NCBI GenBank assembly: GCA_020284085.1 | Contig: JACEVL010000960.1 | Coordinates: 124,001-188,000, forward strand | Reading direction: 5' to 3' | DNA: 64,000 nucleotides | Source of the DNA: Aporrectodea caliginosa | Lineage: Eukaryota > Annelida > Clitellata > Crassiclitellata > Lumbricidae | Shown here: piece after piece, positions 35,956-47,805 of the stretch | How the letters are laid out: each line of letters begins with the position of its first letter | Position numbering within the stretch: the stretch's first letter is position 1 | Notes under the pieces: generated by a model | The model's database searches: none | What the model was told of the DNA's origin: nothing | The model's input: the letters and a program-made list of their open reading frames with translations, nothing else | Position numbers and translations under genes: made by a program

Positions 35956-37240
35956 TAAACAAATAAAATTAGATACTGATGCAAAACTGTAAGTTTTAAT
36001 AAGTTCTTTATAGTCACTCATCTGAGAAGAAGAAAAGGGCTTTGAAAATGTCAGCAAGACTTGCAATTTTTCCCTCCTTTATAGCCAAATGCAGCTAATT
36101 TAAGTACCCAATTTAGTCACGGCTAATGGAGATGGTTAAAAGCCCACAGGCAAGAGTGCTCAGAAGCCGCTGAAGGACGCAAGCTCGAGAGAAGAGGACA
36201 AAAAAGTTCACAAATGAAGAGCGCCCTGAGAATACCGTTACAGGCTGACCAAGCGACTTCAATGACTCCTGTTCAGCGCACATACTCAACGTCCAATTCC
36301 CACGAGACACTTCCATCTGTCATGTTTTATTAGCTTCCAGAGTCGGTAAACATGCCTTCGTGCACCCTCAAAAACACATAATCGCGTTATGCCGTGACAA
36401 ATCTCCCGGTACGACAAGCCTGATGTTAACAAAAACTGATCTGAAATAACCTTCTTCTATAAGCTAAAAACATAGAGCGAAGACGACAAAGAGCAAATGA
36501 GGCAGTCAATGTGTCTTGATTAACGTCCAATAACATTTAAGGTACTGGTAAGTGCATACTTAGTACAAGACAATGAGAGGCAAGGCATCATGGATAGGTC
36601 CTTTGGTTTAAATGCAGACATGTAGATTGCCCATCTCACATTCTAACCAGGACTGTAACCCTAGGTTGTACAATTCATGGTGAAAAAATAAACAGTTGGA
36701 AACATATTATTTAACCTAAGAGGCTATCTTAATAAATGAAAAACTGATAAATAACAAACTCATAAAATTTAGAAACCACTTTATATGTATGGCACCATTT
36801 GGTGCATTGGTATGTCCAATTATTTTCTTTTCTTATATTTATATATTGTGTGTTAAAACACTTTTTGTATTTGTTTGTGAAATGCTTATATTATCAATTC
36901 CCTCTTTCACTTTCTGTCATTTATAATCTTTATTGCAGTTTCTCTATATGCTTTAAATCTTTAGACTTCTGATTTTTATGACTAGCACTGGAATTCTGTT
37001 GAACTACTGCCTTAACCTAAGATGGATACATTAGCCTAGTAGTTGAAAACTACAAATTGTGAACTTTATTTCTCAAGGGCAAAGCAAGCATTCTACTACA
37101 GTAAACAGAACAAATTTCCATTTATAGGTTTTGCCACTGATCCTCACAACCTCGTATGTAGGTGAACGGACCCTATTTCAAAGCCAATCCAAATACATTA
37201 TGCATCTAAGGTGCCACAGAGGACTAGGGAAACTACTGGC
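35956..37240. other. Unassigned non-coding sequence
   Basis: No protein motif or repeat recognised. Confidence 0.4.
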
Positions 37241-37244
37241 ATCC

Positions 37245-37540
37245 TGACAGAACTTGGAATGAGACATTGGATCGATGCAGCGGACTTCGTTCTTCGCCTC
37301 CTCTGATTATCTTCCGCCCGGCGCTGGTCGCTTGGGATGGCAACGGCGTCGTCTCGGAGTTTCTGTTGCCCGGAATCACTGATGGTATTGCTTTACGGAT
37401 GGGCGTTGCATTGTCCCAGCGCTGTCCAGATCGAAGCCGAGATGGCAGGCCGTTGCTGTGATTTTATTAATGCGTTATTTGTTTGGGCATTCGGTCCTCG
37501 GAGTATTGGGAAGCAACGCCTGTTGCATATATGAAGTTAC
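37245..37540. other. CpG-rich island-like segment, unassigned
   Basis: The block around 37266-37470 is distinctly CpG-rich (for example GGCAACGGCGTCGTCTCGGA) in AT-rich surroundings. Both strands have open frames. The plus strand has an ATG frame starting MATASSRSFCCPESLMVLL that resembles a signal peptide, but no clear donor follows. It could be a first exon or promoter, or a transposon piece. Confidence 0.3.
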
Positions 37541-38522
37541 TTGCTTCTCGATGTTGCTTCTATTTAAAAGATATGTGTATTACTCTGTCAGATATAAAAC
37601 TTGCCTTCTGCGTGAGACTGCTCAAAACTAGATGGCATGCAAGTTATTTATTGGAAATTGTGTTCAGTTTTGGATATATGTTGTTGCCAACATGCTAGGT
37701 CTGATTTAAAAGTTTTGACAAATCTGGTTAGCTTCTAAGTTTCACTTTTGATGATTCTGTTTACTGTTTCTTCGTACTAAGCATAGTCATGTATATTACT
37801 GCAGTTTACAGTTAAATACAACCTATAATGCATTGCCTAAACCTTGTATAAATTATAGATATATAATAACTCAATAATAGCATACTTGTAATAACAGATA
37901 CATTTATTTCTCATATATTTGTGCATGATTTGCATGTATGTATTAACAAGACTTTCATCAAACACATTTTAGTAAACCTCAAAAGAACTAACTTTAATTG
38001 GTTTATCTTTGCAGTATTTGACCACTAATTGAGGGGCACCAGCTCTTAAATAAGAACGAGTTCTATCAAGTTTTAATTATAAAATTCGGTTTTTGTTTTG
38101 AAACAACCATTGATTGATGCTTTGAATATTAAAATAACAGCACTCCCAGTAAAAGTATATAAATTGTAACCTTTGGTTGCTAGGTGCCAAACTGCCAATT
38201 AAATTTTCATATTCAAAAAGTGGAGATTTCCCAGAGAAGAAGGAGATTACATGGCTCCTCAACTCCTGGACTCTAAGCTCAACTCCAGGGGAAGACCTCA
38301 GACGACATGGATCGACAACATCAAGTCAAGTGAGTAATGGCCAGATATTGAAAGAGACAAAGGATAGAAGAAACAGGTGGAACACATTGTCTGTGGCACA
38401 GCCAGTCCTCACCTTGAGAAAGATCAAAGATCATACTTATAAGAAAAGCAACTTTAGCTAACAATACAGTGGTGGTAACTTCGTTCTGTGCATACAAAGC
38501 TGCCAAGCACAGTGATGTTACA

Positions 38523-38905
38523 TGCAAGTGTATTGTATTGTATCTAAAGATTTATATAGCACCTCTCTCAGAATAACTATTCAGAAGCGCTCTCAGCACG
38601 AAAACCCCGGGGGAAAAGAAACGTCTTTAAAGAACGAGAGACCAAAGAGGAAAAACTAGTCATTAGTTTAGCCCTTAATGAGAGGGAAGATCATTCCAAG
38701 TAGAGGGACCAACCACAGCAAATGCCCGGCATTGAGCCAAGGCAGTCCTAGTCCTAGGAACAAAAAGATCAAGCCAATCAGCAGAGCACAAGGAACGAGA
38801 TGAGGTCGCAGATAACGGCTTTCGCATATAGTCAGAAAGATACTTTGGGGCACTGCTCAGCTCTGTAAGGTTAAACAAGAGAAAAGTTAGAGGATACATA
38901 CATTT
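38523..38905 (-). pseudogene. LINE ORF2 3' end (family T1)
   Basis: The minus strand reads LSDYMRKPLSATSSRSLCSA, then VPRTRTALAQCRAF and GPSTWNDLP. This is the typical C-terminus of a CR1-like ORF2 (R-T-x-x-...F-x-x-x-GP-x-x-WN-x-LP). The tail TTATATAGCACCTCTCTCAG with a TATTG repeat follows. Confidence 0.8.
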
Positions 38906-39251
38906 TTCATGCCTATCTAGAAGCTTCTGTGAAACTCAATTTGTCCATGGGCTGATAGATGTTTCTGCTGTTGTGCCAAATGACCAGAGCAATCTATCAA
39001 GTATCACCAGGACAGCTGCCTGCATCAACACATGACTGTCCATAGAATCTTAGGATGAGCAATTCACTGTGTAGGACTCTGTTACTGTTTGATATTTGTG
39101 ATAGCATTATAAGATCATTGCATGTGCCTTTCAGACTTTATGTACATAGTGTGCATTACAATTGTCTATTTAATAACAATAATATATTATCTAAAATATA
39201 ACAGAAATGTCATGAAGTCCTGAAGTGAACTTTTTTATGCCATAGATTCAT

Positions 39252-39375
39252 TTCAGTAGGTGGCACTGCTATAATCCTATGCATTATGAAGGTAATAATA
39301 AAATGGACTCATTTCACTTCAGTAGGTGGTGCTGCTATCGCACTACGCACTAAGAACATGGCTGCCCATGGATGT
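39252..39375. repeat. 66-bp tandem duplication
   Basis: TTCAGTAGGTGGCACTGCTA at 39252 recurs as TTCAGTAGGTGGTGCTGCTA at 39318. The flanks diverge. Confidence 0.6.
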
Positions 39376-39466
39376 TGACTCACTTCGTTTCATAACCGTA
39401 GATTCAAATTTCCGATTTTCCGTGTAATCAAAGTTAGGATGGGCAAACATCTAGTAAATAATAACA

Positions 39467-40477
39467 CCCACATATAGACCTGGGAGTCGACCCCAGTAAG
39501 TCGACCCCAGTCGATTTGGGCATCCCAAGTCGAGTCGAGTCGTTTCTGCCTAGCGCAACTGACCCCCGAATCGAATTTGTCCAGAAAAGTGACCTCAAGT
39601 TGTTTTCTCCACAAGTCGACTTAAACCGACTTGAGACACAAATAAATCTAAATTTATCATATCACACTAATGATCGTGAGGTCACGGCAGCATTTAAGCA
39701 GTTTTGTAGTGCTTTTGCAAAAATTAATGAAGCATGTTCTAACTTCTACGGTCTATACCGCGTAGCCTACTTAGGCTGCGGTTTAATTTTGTATTATCGA
39801 CACCGGTTGCGGCGGTTGTGCTAAACAGTTACTTGTTTTGAGGTGTCGATTTATCTATATCATTTGTTATTCTATGTTAAAGCGTCACACGTACGTTTCA
39901 TAAAAATGGCGAATCGAAATGTTAATAAAAATGTTAGCACATCTACCTTATTAAGAGCTGAACGCGCGCAAATCAATGAACTTTTAGGCAGTAGGATGGT
40001 ACGCATGCATTGCTATTTGATACGTTAGGGGTTAGTGTCCAAATTATTATGACAACAGAATTAAAATGTATCATTATAACAAGCCATTCAGTGCAACCAG
40101 TCCGCGGTCCGCCACAGATTTTGCTGCTAACCCCTTAAGCATTACAAAACTGTTCAAGCACAAAAACACACTGCTTAAAATAGGCCTAATAAACTGACCA
40201 ATTTTATTCATCAGGTGTTGAGGTCTCATTACTAATTAGTATATGAAATTAATGCTTGCCAGGCAAATTGGCATGACATTTTTGTATTATTAGCCCGTAC
40301 TTAATCTTTATTCCCATGTCAGAAGTCGACTTTAAGTCGGAAGTTAGTTGTTTTTCTGTCAAGTCGGATCAAGTCGTTTTGGCTCCAAGTTGTCGACTTC
40401 AAGTCGACCTCAAGTCACTTTAGGGTCAAGTTGGGTCAGATTGGCTGACCAAAGTGACTCCCAGGTCTACCCACATA
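39467..40477. mobile_element. hAT-like non-autonomous element, 995 bp, perfect 8-bp duplication
   Basis: Element 39475-40469 has terminal inverted repeats TAGACCTGGGAGTC. The flanking 8-bp duplication CCCACATA is perfect at 39467-39474 and 40470-40477. Both subterminal zones carry many AAGTCGAC / AGTCGAG motifs, likely transposase-binding clusters. The interior has no transposase frame. Confidence 0.88.
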
Positions 40478-40664
40478 AGACCCTATGAGCCCTCCCTCCA
40501 TCCATCCAAAGTCAGTTAATGAGTAACAAATCAAGCTGGAATGGCTAAACAGGCGTCCTGCTGCTGCACTGTTTGTGTTTCAGCCAGGAGCTCCACACTG
40601 GGTGGTTTAAATGAACGACTAAGACAATTTCTACAGCGCCGTAACACAGCACTTGGGTAACAGG

Positions 40665-40939
40665 TCGATAGTCCGAAGGTTCGATAGTCCGAAGATTCGT
40701 AGTAGCTTGACGGATGAAAATAATTCTTGCTTGAGTAGAAGTTGGATAAATTAACAGAATTCTTGCATGAATAGAAGTTGGATTGATGAAAATAATCCCT
40801 GCTTAAATGGAAGTTGGAATGATGAAAAGATATCCAGTGTGAGTAGAAGTTGCATTCATGCAACAATTTTATGTCGGATTAATGTCGGACTACAGAATCT
40901 TTGTACCTATCTAACCATCGGACTACCGAACCTTCAGAC
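40665..40939. repeat. 36-bp minisatellite between inverted repeats
   Basis: AGAAGTTGGA recurs exactly every 36 bp (40737, 40773, 40809, 40845). Outer inverted repeats GTCCGAAGGTTCGATAGTCC (40671) and CGGACTACCGAACCTTCAGA (about 40919) bracket it. On the minus strand the array is open and encodes a 12-residue repeat with NFYS. Confidence 0.75.
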
Positions 40940-40984
40940 TTACGATATGTAACTGGCACATGCCATTACAATGGTGCTTTGACA

Positions 40985-41240
40985 AGTTCAACACTAAGTC
41001 AGAGATACACTTTTTCGAAGTAATATGTCTTCAGCCTGGACTTAAATGAACCAATACTAGGTGCAGTGCATATTGAAGGTGAAATGCTATTCCAGCACCT
41101 GGTTCCAGCCATGGAAACGGCACAATCACAAAAGTGCTTACATAAGAACTGCTCAAGAACAATTCTAGATAAAGGTCTAACAAAAGCCACATACAACGAT
41201 GCAACGAGGTAGTGCGAATCCACAATACTCAGACTTAAAC
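40985..41240 (-). pseudogene. LINE ORF2 C-terminal relic, other family
   Basis: The minus strand reads AVSMAGTRCWNSISPSICTA, then SFKSRLKTYYFEKVYL-stop. A-G-x-R-x-W-N-S ... F-K-x-x-L-K-x-Y-x-F is a common C-terminus of CR1/L2-like ORF2. Upstream residues are in a longer 121-codon frame. It lacks the T1 tail. Confidence 0.65.
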
Positions 41241-41399
41241 CTGAACAATGTAGATCGGCGCACTGAGGAAGCTTCGGTCCAGAAACGGAGTAAAGCCATG
41301 ACACACAGCAGGCTTGCCACATATTATCTGCAGAAATTAGTTTCTGCTCAAAATTATTTCCCATAGAAATGTTGTTAGCTCCATCAATAAAGATGGCAA

Positions 41400-43230
41400 C
41401 TCGCTTGAGTGATGGATATAAACGATGAACGATGGGAAGAGAAGCCAGCAGACATGGTTGCTTTATGTCCTGGTAATATATTTCTGTGACAACAACATAC
41501 GAAGACTGTTGGCACTGTCAATAAATATAGCTTGCAAGTTGTTTCCGAAATACGATTCAGCTGAGCTGGAAAGAGCAGATGCCACGATCGACAGCAGCAA
41601 TGTTTTTTGCAATGAGTCAGCAACAATTTCTCCAATGAACGGTGTTGCACGCACACAAAAACATGAGCAGAAATGCTTTATTTCTTTATGATACTGTTTC
41701 TATACAATACTATACCGTTTCCATGTTATCTTTCTTGCAGCTCCAATGAATAAGCTCGTGCACTGAATACGGCGATTGCAGAATGTTTCCAAATAAATTT
41801 CAATATAAATTCTATTAAAAAACTGACTGGACTTTTCAGTTTGTTGTATGTCAAAGTGATTGTGTCTTTAGTATATCGCTGACTCTGATTACCCATACAT
41901 ATCAGGCTAACTTGCTAATCAGAATATTAGTTTAGTTTCGGAAAATATTTTGTTTAACTGTTTAGTGTTTCTTTGTATCCAGGCACAACAGTTTCAAGTA
42001 ATATCTCACATTGTATCTGGAAACTTGCAAGCCTCTGTCTTTTTTCTCATTTTCAACTGACAATGATTTGTAACAAAGAGTGGTAAAAACAGCAACAGGA
42101 GAAATACCAGAACATGTCAGTTACAAGACCTAGCCTTATCCAAAATAAATTTAATAATTAATAATTAATAATTTAGATATTACAATCTCACGATGTTTGC
42201 TGGTTTAAACATTTTATCACAAATGCAATAGTGTTAAAAAAAAGTGTGCAGAAGAAACGTACGGGGATGTAAGACATTGTTCTGCCTCCCAGACTCAAGA
42301 GATATTTTTAACTGAAGTGGCACATTTTCAGAAGTCCTACAGGAATGCACATGTCAGATTTAACTGAGATCATCTTATAAAAGGAACTACATAACAACAG
42401 AAAAGAATACAAGCCACAAGCAACTAGAATCACTCAAGTTCTCAATCTGTTAAGTAGGCTGGGATGCAGAAACCAGAATTCTTCAATGCAGGACCAGAAA
42501 CATGCAACATTTCCATCAGTCCTTGAGTCTATCTTTCATGCATAGATTTGCTCCCTCTTTCCCCTCTAGGTCTTTCTAATAATCTACGTCCTTCTCTATG
42601 TCCCATTCTCTAACTCCAAGTCTGGTTGGGTAGCTGTCTGTCTGTGTTTGAATGTCTATTGCCCAGCATCACATGCTTCCTATGGTCATTTAATCAACGG
42701 CATCTTGATTCAAGAGTCTAGATGCAGATCCTTCTGTAAAGGGTTAAAATGTTCAGGTCCACAGTGTAGCAGTTCATTAGAATGCCGATGCCATGATCCA
42801 TCAATCCATGACACATGCCCACAAAAAACACAAACAAGCTGTCTTAGACAGTCTGTCTAAATTGCAAACACACATACATACACACAAACACAATCCGCAC
42901 ACATCACGCTTAGTTTCAATGACATATGCAGTAAAACACAAGAAAGCAGCCCTTATTAAAAGCCAATCCACAAAAAAAGACACTGATATGCACAAAACAC
43001 ATTTTCAAACAATCTTCTACATGCCAACCACCGCAATAAAAGCTATCACTGAAGTAGAGTTGATACAGGGAAAAACATTCTACTGAATGAAATAAATTTA
43101 ACAACACTTTTCATCAACAGATTGTTTCACTTTAATCAGATCTTACATTACATCAGAGAAGGGAAAAAGAAATCAATCTACTCAGTCTACCTACTAATGG
43201 CTGTCTTTAAAATGCATTGCTAAAGCCCTG
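41400..43230. other. Unassigned non-coding sequence
   Basis: Overlapping frames on both strands at 41384-41691 and 42648-43107 lack motifs. No repeats recognised. Confidence 0.35.
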
Positions 43231-43299
43231 TAATGAGATAAATGCCAACGCACAGCTTTAATCATGCAGGGCACCTTGAAACTAAAAATCATTGCCTCA

Positions 43300-43515
43300 T
43301 GTTTTTTCTCATGCTGTCTTTCACAATATTGCTTATGTTGGCCCCCTCAGCATGGTCCTGTCTTCCACAGTCCCTGTGTCTGGAATTACTAGCGCTTTCA
43401 CCTTCCCAGTTCCAGAAACGTCTTAAGACTTTCCTTTTCGCTGGCCCAGGCACTGACGCCGGTTGAGAGCGCTTATGGTTGAGCGGCGCTATATAAATGT
43501 TCAATTACATTACAA
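43300..43515 (+). pseudogene. LINE ORF2 3' end, plus strand
   Basis: APSAWSCLPQSLC, then FQKRLKTFLFAGPG and a stop. A tail GAGCGCTTATGGTTGAGCGG and GCGCTATATAAATG follows. It has the same architecture as the T1 copies but a different subfamily. Confidence 0.75.
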
Positions 43516-44749
43516 TATTGCATCTATATTGCTACTTACCACAGGCTATTTGTCTCGCGGAAGCCCTTTGCCTCTTAACTGCCTCAACTGCACATGTCAA
43601 AGAATCTCAACCTCTCGTCTTCGTATTACATTCTTTATGACCGGCCTTTGTTCCTTCCTTTTTCCATGAACCGCCTTTGCACAGTCCTGTGGTCAGTGAA
43701 ACCTTATTCAATGACTTTGACAAATTAGGGCTGCTCCTAGGTGCCAAATAGTTAGGGCTTTGTCCTGACGTGTCTGCATTGACAGCCTGAAGCTCCAGTG
43801 CGTCCAGAGTGACAAGCAATTTCTAGCAAAAATACATCTACTCTCTAACAATGCTTGACCTACATTAACTCACGCTTGGCAGCACGCTCCTTCTTTCACT
43901 CTAACGCATCTTCTAAGTTATGTTTCCATAACTCAGAAGTTGCAAAGAGATCAAATTAAATGTTTACCATCCACAACATAGATCATCCCTCCCATTCTAT
44001 TCTTACATCTAAGAAAAAGAACCACTTTACACAGATTGGACCAGACAATTTAAATTTTTGTCTATGCTACATAAACATCGATTCCTGTGGTCTTGCCTTC
44101 TTTATCCAGTACACGCACATTTTATTGTCATTGTAATCTTTAAATTTATCTTAAATATGAAGTGCTGGCCATTGGAACCTTCAAGGGTCATGATGGATGG
44201 ACCAGTATCCTCATACACCTAGCAGTACAAAATTCTCTGTAATTGTTTTTCTCATTATGTCCCACACCCTGCTTTTACTTCCCCCAACTTAAATCTAGGA
44301 TTCAACCTAGATTTATTTTTTATTTATTTATTTTATTTGTTTCTGGTATTTCATTCTTCTTTTGTGGTATGCAATTTTATGCAAGCTTCTACATTATGAT
44401 TATTTTATATTTCCAATTTGTTTTAATATACTTAGTTACACCCTCTTTAAATGTGCAATAAAGAACATGTTTTTAATACCTAGGGACTCTCTCCTCCCCT
44501 TGCCCTTAGTTACTCCTAAATTCAAAACTCAAACTCAGATGTATACCTTAAACTGACTTATACCATTTCATGTTCTCCACCCTTATACTCCACATATATA
44601 TAATATAGTGATGACTTTCAGCTATCATATGCCTGAACACTTCTCATAAATTCACATTAACAGAAATAGATGATTGCTTATAATCAGCATAGTGAGGAAT
44701 TAGCTATTTCTAGTTATATGCAGCTTCCGTCATCGTCTACCCAATTACT

Positions 44750-44945
44750 TTGTAATAACAGGCCCCCTTCTCAGCGGGACTAGCCCCTTTTGGGTGCCTA
44801 TTGTTCTCACTAACAAAAACATTCAAGCATGTTTCGTATGTAACTTGGAAACATGCAACTCTATGTTATGTTACTGCTTGTTTTTCACTTCATTTCTCCT
44901 GATTGTTTTGTTTTGTTATCAATAAATTGAATTGAATTGAATATA
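44750..44945 (+). repeat. LINE 3' untranslated end with TTGAA repeat tail
   Basis: CCCCCTTCTCAGCGGGACTA, then TTTTGGGTGCCTATTG and a terminal AATAAATTGAATTGAATTGA. A GAATT repeat tail is typical of some CR1/L2-like elements. The coding part is not recognised upstream. A separate T1 tail stub (AATAC repeat) lies at 44985-45060. Confidence 0.5.
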
Positions 44946-45129
44946 TAAAATACTTATTGTCCCAACAACAACTACAATTAATACAATACAATACAATTAG
45001 ACATTTGTAACGCGCTTTAACAAGACAAGTCTTGCACGATTAAATCCAACAAACACGTACAAAGACAGGCTCTTTTAAGCCTGTGTTCTGCACTAACCTA
45101 CCACCTCCAGAATAAGAATAAGCTATTCT

Positions 45130-45520
45130 CGTTTATGTATTTTCGTTGTCATGCAGGACAGACACTCACAGATCACTGTAAGAACAGTTCAATGTTTTAC
45201 AGATTGAACAGTGTTCAGTTCCACCGTAGTCCCTTGAATGTAAGGAATCGTTTCGCTTGCCTTCCCACAGGACTTCAAATAGAAGTTGTCTCTGATGAAC
45301 GTATACCGAGTCTTCAGCCTCCATCTCACCAACCATTCTTCTCAATAGCTTCGCAGCTTCGCCGCGCCAAACCAATTTTGATGAAGATCGAAGTCTTTAA
45401 GAAACTCGTTGATCGAAAGTCGACCAAAGTCACATACGATGCAAATTGTCTCCGAATTGATGGATCTCTCTCAGTGCATGATACTGTTCGCATGCGGATT
45501 TCACTTTGACCTTTTCCCTA
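45130..45520. other. Segment open on both strands, unassigned
   Basis: A plus-strand frame of 124 codons overlaps a minus-strand frame of 69 codons. Several CpGs remain. No domain is recognised and no pair of splice sites is convincing. Confidence 0.25.
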
Positions 45521-45860
45521 ACGTTTGACTTCTCACTCCATTTACATTGTACGAGTACACAGTCGTTCAACTAGCAGATCGAAATCTTTAGACAGAAACA
45601 CTGTATCACACTTCTCAACAATGCAATCTGTATTTATATCGAGTGGACGTTCGATATGCGTCCTTTTCCCTCGATGGAAACTGTACAACTGAATAAATCT
45701 CATTAGCGCCTTGCCGCGCTTTGTAAAAATCGTTTGCTACGAACCAAACGACCATGAGCCAACCCTTAATTCAAATTTTCTTCAGCTTCCGCCCTGTTTT
45801 ACATGTTGTTTTGTGCAGTAGACAGAGTCCCAACGTCCAGTCCTAATATTTTATACCCTG

Positions 45861-45964
45861 TAATCCCTGCCAGTAGACCCACATGGACCCATATTCCAAA
45901 ATGGGATCCATATAGAGACAATATGGGTCCCATATAATGAATATGTAAATGCTGGCAGGGATGT
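45861..45964. mobile_element. Small palindromic MITE-like element
   Basis: The ends CCCTGCCAG and CTGGCAGGG bound 45865-45960. The interior carries inverted GGACCCATATT and AATATGGGTCC motifs. A related GGGTCCCATATGCAC string is at 62900. Confidence 0.6.
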
Positions 45965-46104
45965 TCGGATAATGGGATATACATTAATTCTGGCAATTAG
46001 CTAGATACAATCATTCATGCACACCTAACTTAGTCCAACATTATAGAATTTATACAAATCAAGCCATTACATCTAACATAGATGAAAGCAAATACAAGAA
46101 TTGC

Positions 46105-46105
<1 letters not shown>

Positions 46106-46189
<84 letters not shown>
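46106..46189. repeat. AT dinucleotide microsatellite
   Basis: About 84 bp of uninterrupted TA/AT. Confidence 0.95.
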
Positions 46190-46197
<8 letters not shown>

Positions 46198-46324
46198 ATA
46201 TGTACATGTATATTAGATATAATATATAGATATAAAGTGAGATAGTTTAGCATATATTGTACATGTATTTCACTAGTTGGAGAGATATATATATATGTAT
46301 CCTCAACTAGTGATATATATGTAG

Positions 46325-46937
46325 GTTCAAATCATAGAACGAGTATGCGCATATTACGAATATTAAGATTTTTAGAAATTTACGAATATTGACGAATATT
46401 AAACTGGCCTACGAATATTAAATTTTTTGTTTTTTAAATCTTAAAAATCCGGAAATAGTAGTAAAAACTTCAGTGCCAAAAACCAGGTATTAGAGCTAGA
46501 ACAAGAACAGTTACATGTTACAGTTACTCATCTTATATCAGTAACTTCACTTAGTCTATTGTCTATTGTTTGAAGTCTCAATAGGCTACATGAGGAATTC
46601 AAATTTCTGGCGCCCAAACGAACACCACAAGTAGGCTACCGCGTATTACACAAACAAAGATTGTATGACCCAGCTCTCTCTATCTTGCCCTCAGTCGAAC
46701 CTGGCGTATAATTAATCAAACTAAACGCATCATTGAAACTTCGGTATCGGAACATCAGTCACCCAAACATAGCTTAAAATTATATAGAATTACCGAGCGT
46801 GTGGGTTTCACCGCAGAGACGGAAACAGAGACAGACGGATAGAGAGGGAAAGCAATCGTAGAGAGACACCGAGAGACAGACCGACAGAGAGGGAGAGATC
46901 AGAGAGAGACAGACAGACAGACAGACAGAGACAGAGA

Positions 46938-46978
<41 letters not shown>

Positions 46979-47261
46979 TCATGGTCGGCTTTTTACAGAG
47001 TTCCTCATTGAAGAGTATAGGGAACGATTTGGGTAATTAAGCGTACCAGCTTACGGGCCACGGCTCAAGGTACAGCCCCGCAAAACCACTGCACATATTC
47101 TTAAATTAGTACTCTGAAATTAGTTCCTAAAAAGCGGAAACAGTATTACGTCATCAACGAATATTTACGAATATTTACGAATATTAAAAATGTCCTAATA
47201 TTCACGAATATTTACGAATATTAAATACTGAAGTCACGAATTCTCGTTCTATAGTTCAAAT
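46325..47261. mobile_element. hAT-like non-autonomous element, 921 bp, perfect 8-bp duplication
   Basis: Element 46333-47253 has ends CATAGAACGAG and, reversed, TATAGAACGAG. The 8-bp duplication GTTCAAAT is perfect (46325-46332, 47254-47261). Repeated ACGAATATT motifs cluster at both ends only. The centre contains an AG/GACA-rich simple repeat (about 46810-46978). No transposase frame. Confidence 0.88.
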
Positions 47262-47689
47262 GTCCCATCTTGTTTAATCATTAAGCTTCTGCTTATAAAT
47301 GTCCTTCCACTGCTTCCAACCACAAATGGTACCCTGGCCACACCATAAACATGCATTAAACCAGAGCATCAAATGGCTCTCTTGGCTAGTCCTCTCTAGA
47401 TTTCGACCCGGCACCGAGACTTGCTGAACAATCTGTCTCTTAAAAATTTAATTTGGCTAAACATCAACGAATAACTAGGTTTCCCTGATGCAGCTTCTCC
47501 ATCCGTGGCACTGAGATATATTTTGAATTTTCCAGTCATTGTCCGCCATATTATTTATTTTTGTCTGTTTGCCTTGCTCCAAAATCCTCCACACATCCCT
47601 CACTCATTCGACAATGATATACTTTTGTCCTCCTGACTTTCCATCTAGATCGGAACGTTACCTAGATCAATTGTTTCTTTATCTGCCTC

Positions 47690-47805
47690 TCTCTGTCTCT
47701 CTATCTCTTTTTCTTTGTCTCTCTGTCTCTGTCTCTCTGTAACTCTGTCTCTTTGCCTCTGCTCTCTCTTTCTCTCTGTATGTCCGTCTCTCTCTCACCA
47801 TTTAA
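47690..47805. repeat. Pyrimidine-rich TCTCTG simple repeat
   Basis: CT/TCTG-rich tract with interruptions. The overlapping open frame is low complexity and not a gene. Confidence 0.85.

Noticed and set aside
35814..36017. Poly-tyrosine frame
   Set aside because: Translation of the AAT microsatellite.
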